Assembly: GCA_023432225.1 (NCBI GenBank)
Contig: JAEYUW010000044.1
Coordinates: forward strand, 1 to 64,000
Direction: 5' to 3'
DNA length: 64,000 nt
Source of the DNA: Verrucomicrobiota bacterium
GTDB taxonomy: Bacteria > Verrucomicrobiota > Verrucomicrobiia > Opitutales > Opitutaceae
Part shown: positions 61,213 through 64,000 of the stretch, piece by piece
Position numbering within the stretch: position 1 is the stretch's first letter
Layout: each line of letters opens with the position of its first letter
Position numbers and translations under genes: made by a program
Notes under the pieces: generated by a model
Databases searched by the model: none
What the model saw: the letters and a program-made list of their open reading frames with translations, nothing else
What the model was told of the DNA's origin: nothing

Positions 61213-62421
61213 TCAGCGCGTGACCTGCATGGGCGCGACGCGCTGGCCGTCTTTGATGCGGTCGCCGGGATAGAGGATGACTTCGTCGCCTTCCTTCAGG
61301 CCGTCGAGCACCTGCGTCTCTGCGCCGGAACTGCGGCCGGTTTTCACGGGGACGAGTTTTGCAGCGCCGTCGCGGACGACGAACGCAGCCCAGTCGTTGC
61401 CGCGGCGGAAGAGGCCCGATGAGGGCACTTTCAGCGCGCGCGCATCTTCCCAGATGATCACGCGGGCCTCGACGCGGAAGTTGTCACCGAGCGAGCGGCG
61501 TTGTTCGAGCGGCGTCGTGATGTCGACGACGACGTTCACGCGCTGTTCTTCCACGCCGAGCGCGGAGATTTTGGTGAAGGCGGCGGGCTCGACCAACCGC
61601 ACGCGACCTTCGAGAGGAACGGGGCCGCCCCATTGTTCGAGCAATGCCGCGGCGCCGGCGGGAATCGCGGCGCCGTCGCGCGAGAGCATTTCGACGACGA
61701 CTTCGAGGTCGGCGGGGTCGCCGATCTCGACCAAGGGCGTGCCGGAGGTGACGGCGCGCTCGCTTTCCTGGAATACGCGGAGCACGCGGCCGCTGACGGG
61801 CGAGCGAACTTCGATGGGTGCAGACGAGCGCTGCCGGCTGGAAGCCGACGCTACTTCGCCGGCCTCGGCGAGCTCCGCTTCGGCTTGCGCGAGCGAGCCC
61901 TCCGCGGAGGCGACTTCGCGGGCAGCGGTGGTCTCGCGCAGTTGCGCGCTCTCGAGGTCCTGCGGTGACACGGTTTTGGCGGCGAACATCTGTTCGATGC
62001 GGCGCAGCTCGCTCTTCGCGAGCTCGTGGGCAGTGCGGCTCTTTTCGAGCATCGTGCGGGCGGAGTCGCGGCGGGCGGCGGCGAGCGCGCGGTTGCGGGC
62101 GTCGAGGGGCGAGGCGGGGAGCGGATCGATCGTCGCGACGATGGTCGTGTTCGCCGTGATCTCAGCGCCGGGCTTGAACGGGATGCGGCGCAGCTGGCCG
62201 GTGACGGGCGCGGCGACGACGTAGCGTTGCTGGATGCGCGTCTTGCCTTCCTCGCTCACGGTGGCGCGGAGCGGACCGTAAGCCGCGCGTGCGGTCTCGA
62301 CTTGCGCAGGCTTCGGGCGCAGGCCGAGCGCGATCAGCGCGAGCACGGCAGTGCCGATCACGTAAGGCAGCCAGCGGCGCGCGGAGCGTTTGGTTGGAGA
62401 AGCGGGAGCGGTTGCGGTCAT
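61213..62421 (-). CDS. HlyD/AcrA-type efflux adaptor with REP-derived segment
   Basis: 402 residues. N-terminal membrane anchor (RRWLPYVIGTAVLALIALGL), lipoyl-like half QQRYVVAAPVTGQLRRIPFK PGAEI, a coiled-coil hairpin (about 95-180, rich in Ala/Arg/Glu), the second lipoyl half IEVRSPVSGRVLRVFQESER, and the beta-barrel end. Residues about 190-197 (ASSRQRS) come from a REP copy in the reading frame. Together with the MacB-like permease next door it forms a tripartite exporter; no TolC-like gene is in the window. Confidence 0.87.
   Translation of the reverse strand: MTATAPASPTKRSARRWLPYVIGTAVLALIALGLRPKPAQVETARAAYGPLRATVSEEGKTRIQQRYVVAAPVTGQLRRIPFKPGAEITANTTIVATIDPLPASPLDARNRALAAARRDSARTMLEKSRTAHELAKSELRRIEQMFAAKTVSPQDLESAQLRETTAAREVASAEGSLAQAEAELAEAGEVASASSRQRSSAPIEVRSPVSGRVLRVFQESERAVTSGTPLVEIGDPADLEVVVEMLSRDGAAIPAGAAALLEQWGGPVPLEGRVRLVEPAAFTKISALGVEEQRVNVVVDITTPLEQRRSLGDNFRVEARVIIWEDARALKVPSSGLFRRGNDWAAFVVRDGAAKLVPVKTGRSSGAETQVLDGLKEGDEVILYPGDRIKDGQRVAPMQVTR
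61832..61854. repeat. REP copy inside the HlyD-like gene
   Basis: TGCCGGCTGGAAGCCGACGC TAC, the reverse complement of the GTAGCGTCGGCTTCCAGCCG form found between genes (52691). In frame and without stop. Confidence 0.75.
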
Positions 62422-62441
62422 GACGGAAGGAAAAGAAGTGG

Positions 62442-62533
62442 AACCACAGATGAACACAGATGCACACAGATGCGGAGAAAGACTACAGTGCGGCGTCGCG
62501 GATATCTGTGTCTATCTGTGTTCATCTGTGGTT
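62442..62533. repeat. ACACAGATG-type inverted repeat
   Basis: AACCACAGATGAACACAGAT opens and ATCTGTGTTCATCTGTGGTT closes. A repeat type common in unrelated bacteria; fills the space between the permease and adaptor genes. Confidence 0.85.
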
Positions 62534-62545
62534 GAGACTCCGGGT

Positions 62546-64000
62546 TCATTCAGGGGCTTTGAGCGCGCCGATGAGGTCGAGCTGCTTGAGTTTGCGGAGG
62601 ACGACGATGGCGGAGAGCGACGACGCGACGATCACGATGACGATCGCGAACGAGTAGGTGTAGCTCGTGAACACCAGTGGCAGGCGCACCGTCTCGGTGT
62701 TGACGGACTGGATGATACCGGTGGCGAGGCCGGTGCCCATCAGCAGGCCGAGCGGCAACGCGGCGGCGGCGAGGATCGCGAGTTCGATGACAATGATGGC
62801 GCCGACCTCGCGCTGCGTGAGGCCGATGACGCGCAAGGTGGCGAGTTCGCGCGCGCGTTCGGCGAGCGAAATGCGCGCGTTGTTGTAGATGACCCCGAAG
62901 GCGACGATGACGGCGAACGTCAGATAGATCGTCTGGATCAGGCCCATGCTTTGCGCGGTGGTTTCGCGGAAGGCCTGCCGCATCGACTCTTTGATCGCGA
63001 CCGCGCTGACGCGTGGGATGCCTTTGAGCGCACGGAGAAATTCGGGGCGCTGCGCGGCGTCGAGCGTGAGCGTCGCGCCGGTGATGACGTCGCCTTCTCC
63101 GAGAAAACGATTCACGGCGCTACGCTCCATGTAAGCGGCGATGCCGGTGAAGTCCTCGGCGAGGGCGACGAGTTTCACGGGACGGATCGGGCGCTTGCCC
63201 TCGAGCGCTTCGACGATGAGCTCGTCGCCGGGCCGCGCGCCGAGCACTTCGGCGAGTTTGGCGGAGACGATAAGGCCTTCGGCGGGCGGCGTGATTTCTT
63301 TGCCCCGCACATCGACGGCGCGGTTGTGCCGGCCGCCGATTTCGAGGCTGCGGAGTGCGATCTGGCGGCTGCGACCGTTGAAGTGGATGCGGACGGCCGC
63401 CATGCGCGTCGGCTCCGCGTCGATCACGCCGGGCAGGCGTTCGAACTCGTGCATCGTGCGCGCGCTCGACGGTTCCGCGAGGCCGAGGTTGATGTCCTGG
63501 CGTTGCACGACGTCCCACTGGAAATCGAGCACGTCGGCGATGCCAGCCTTGAAGGTGTTCGGCAAAATCAGCAGCGCGGTGGCGAGCGCGAGGCCGGCGA
63601 TGGTGAAAAGCGCCTGAATGGGGCGGCGCTCGAGGTTGCGCACGGCGATGCGCGAGGAGGTGCTGAACCACTGGCCGATGCCGGCGCGCTCAAGTAACGA
63701 CGGGCGGTAGCTCGCGGGCGGCTCCGGACGCATCGCCTCGGCGGGCGGGAGTTTGGCGGCGCGGCGCACGGCACTGAAGACGCCGGCGATCACTGCGAAG
63801 AGGCCGACCGACAGCGCGATCGCGACGGCGGGTTGATCGAGCCGGAATTCGAGCGACGGAAAACGGAAGAACAGCGTATACATCCGCACGAGTTTTTCGC
63901 CGAGGGCGATGCCGCCGAGCGCGCCGAGCACGGTGCCGCCGACGACGATGACGGCGGCGAATTTCAGGTAGTGGACGACGATCTGGCGATTGGTGAAGCC
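62546..64000 (-). CDS. MacB/FtsX-type ABC permease, 5' end outside window
   Basis: At least 484 residues in view; the frame is open at the right edge. Membrane segments: VAIALSVGLFAVIAGVFSAV, LFTIAGLALATALLILPNTF, then a periplasmic domain, and GLIQTIYLTFAVIVAFGVIY, AIIVIELAILAAAALPLGLL, FTSYTYSFAIVIVIVASSLS. LISLAERARELATLRVIGLT is the FtsX/MacB coupling motif. It must work with an ATPase (expected just outside) and the HlyD-like adaptor downstream. Confidence 0.85.
   Translation of the reverse strand, partial: GFTNRQIVVHYLKFAAVIVVGGTVLGALGGIALGEKLVRMYTLFFRFPSLEFRLDQPAVAIALSVGLFAVIAGVFSAVRRAAKLPPAEAMRPEPPASYRPSLLERAGIGQWFSTSSRIAVRNLERRPIQALFTIAGLALATALLILPNTFKAGIADVLDFQWDVVQRQDINLGLAEPSSARTMHEFERLPGVIDAEPTRMAAVRIHFNGRSRQIALRSLEIGGRHNRAVDVRGKEITPPAEGLIVSAKLAEVLGARPGDELIVEALEGKRPIRPVKLVALAEDFTGIAAYMERSAVNRFLGEGDVITGATLTLDAAQRPEFLRALKGIPRVSAVAIKESMRQAFRETTAQSMGLIQTIYLTFAVIVAFGVIYNNARISLAERARELATLRVIGLTQREVGAIIVIELAILAAAALPLGLLMGTGLATGIIQSVNTETVRLPLVFTSYTYSFAIVIVIVASSLSAIVVLRKLKQLDLIGALKAPE

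Noticed and set aside
1..64000. CRISPR array
   Set aside because: Repeats are scattered, inverted and irregularly spaced; there are no direct repeats of constant spacing and no cas genes.
1..64000. RAYT transposase or IS gene driving the repeats
   Set aside because: No HUH/Tyr transposase or other transposase sequence seen in any real reading frame in the window.

Overview
The window looks like the chromosome of a free-living, flagellated Verrucomicrobium of the Opitutaceae type. The supports are very high GC, a Minf_1886-family protein (restricted to Verrucomicrobia/Planctomycetes), a large TonB-dependent receptor with the 'LKLDKFVVTGS' lead-in, LPS-heptose genes, a DUF362-like secreted protein, and many short palindromic intergenic repeats. 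This placement is inferred from protein character; no marker gene was compared.

Layout. 1-9.7 kb: mixed housekeeping genes, namely a stand-alone nuoA, a diadenylate cyclase fused to a PTS EIIA domain, L33, an Mrp-type ATPase, tolB, a YmdB-like phosphoesterase, a PIG-L deacetylase and osmC. 9.9-19.1 kb: argH, mutL, glgP, a nuclease and proBA. 19.3-28.2 kb: envelope and cell-cycle genes (a ydbH-ynbE-ydbL-like lipid-transport operon, a rodZ-like gene, ftsK), then manA and grpE-dnaJ. 28.4-37.6 kb: one co-directional flagellar cluster, flgF-flgG-flgA-flgH-flgI-flgJ(N)-flgN-flgK-flgL-fliW-csrA-fliC, opened by a good sigma-54 promoter match and closed by a strong terminator. 37.8-49.8 kb: a Fur-family regulator, a double-domain M16 peptidase, nadK, tlyA, mutM, gmhB, the heptose-7-phosphate kinase gene and an M24 peptidase. 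50-64 kb: a LytS/LytR-like two-component system, the TonB receptor, a NUDIX gene with a decayed copy of its own 5' end upstream, hldD, proC, and an HlyD adaptor plus ABC permease that runs off the right edge.

The most striking feature is not a gene. About thirty intergenic hairpins, usually as inverted pairs, share a GTAG head and CTAC tail but have at least eight different stems. This is the signature of REP/REPIN elements mobilised by RAYT (Y1 HUH) transposases, yet several families coexist in 64 kb and no RAYT gene is visible. Their GTAG supplies the stop codon of four genes here. A second repeat type, rich in AATCCGCAATCC, sits in frame as a 180-base inverted pair inside mutL, and a REP copy sits in frame inside the HlyD gene. 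Two further palindrome families (arms AATATGGCGTA and GTTTGTAAC) lie in otherwise empty intergenic DNA.

Functionally, flagellar genes end in the FliW-CsrA-flagellin switch; gmhB, the heptose kinase gene and hldD supply LPS core heptose; proB/proA and proC complete proline synthesis from two places. Protein-level oddities include an Mrp ATPase without the family CxxC, a FlgH without a lipobox, a CsrA with a long tail and a GmhB-like phosphatase that has lost its zinc cysteines.
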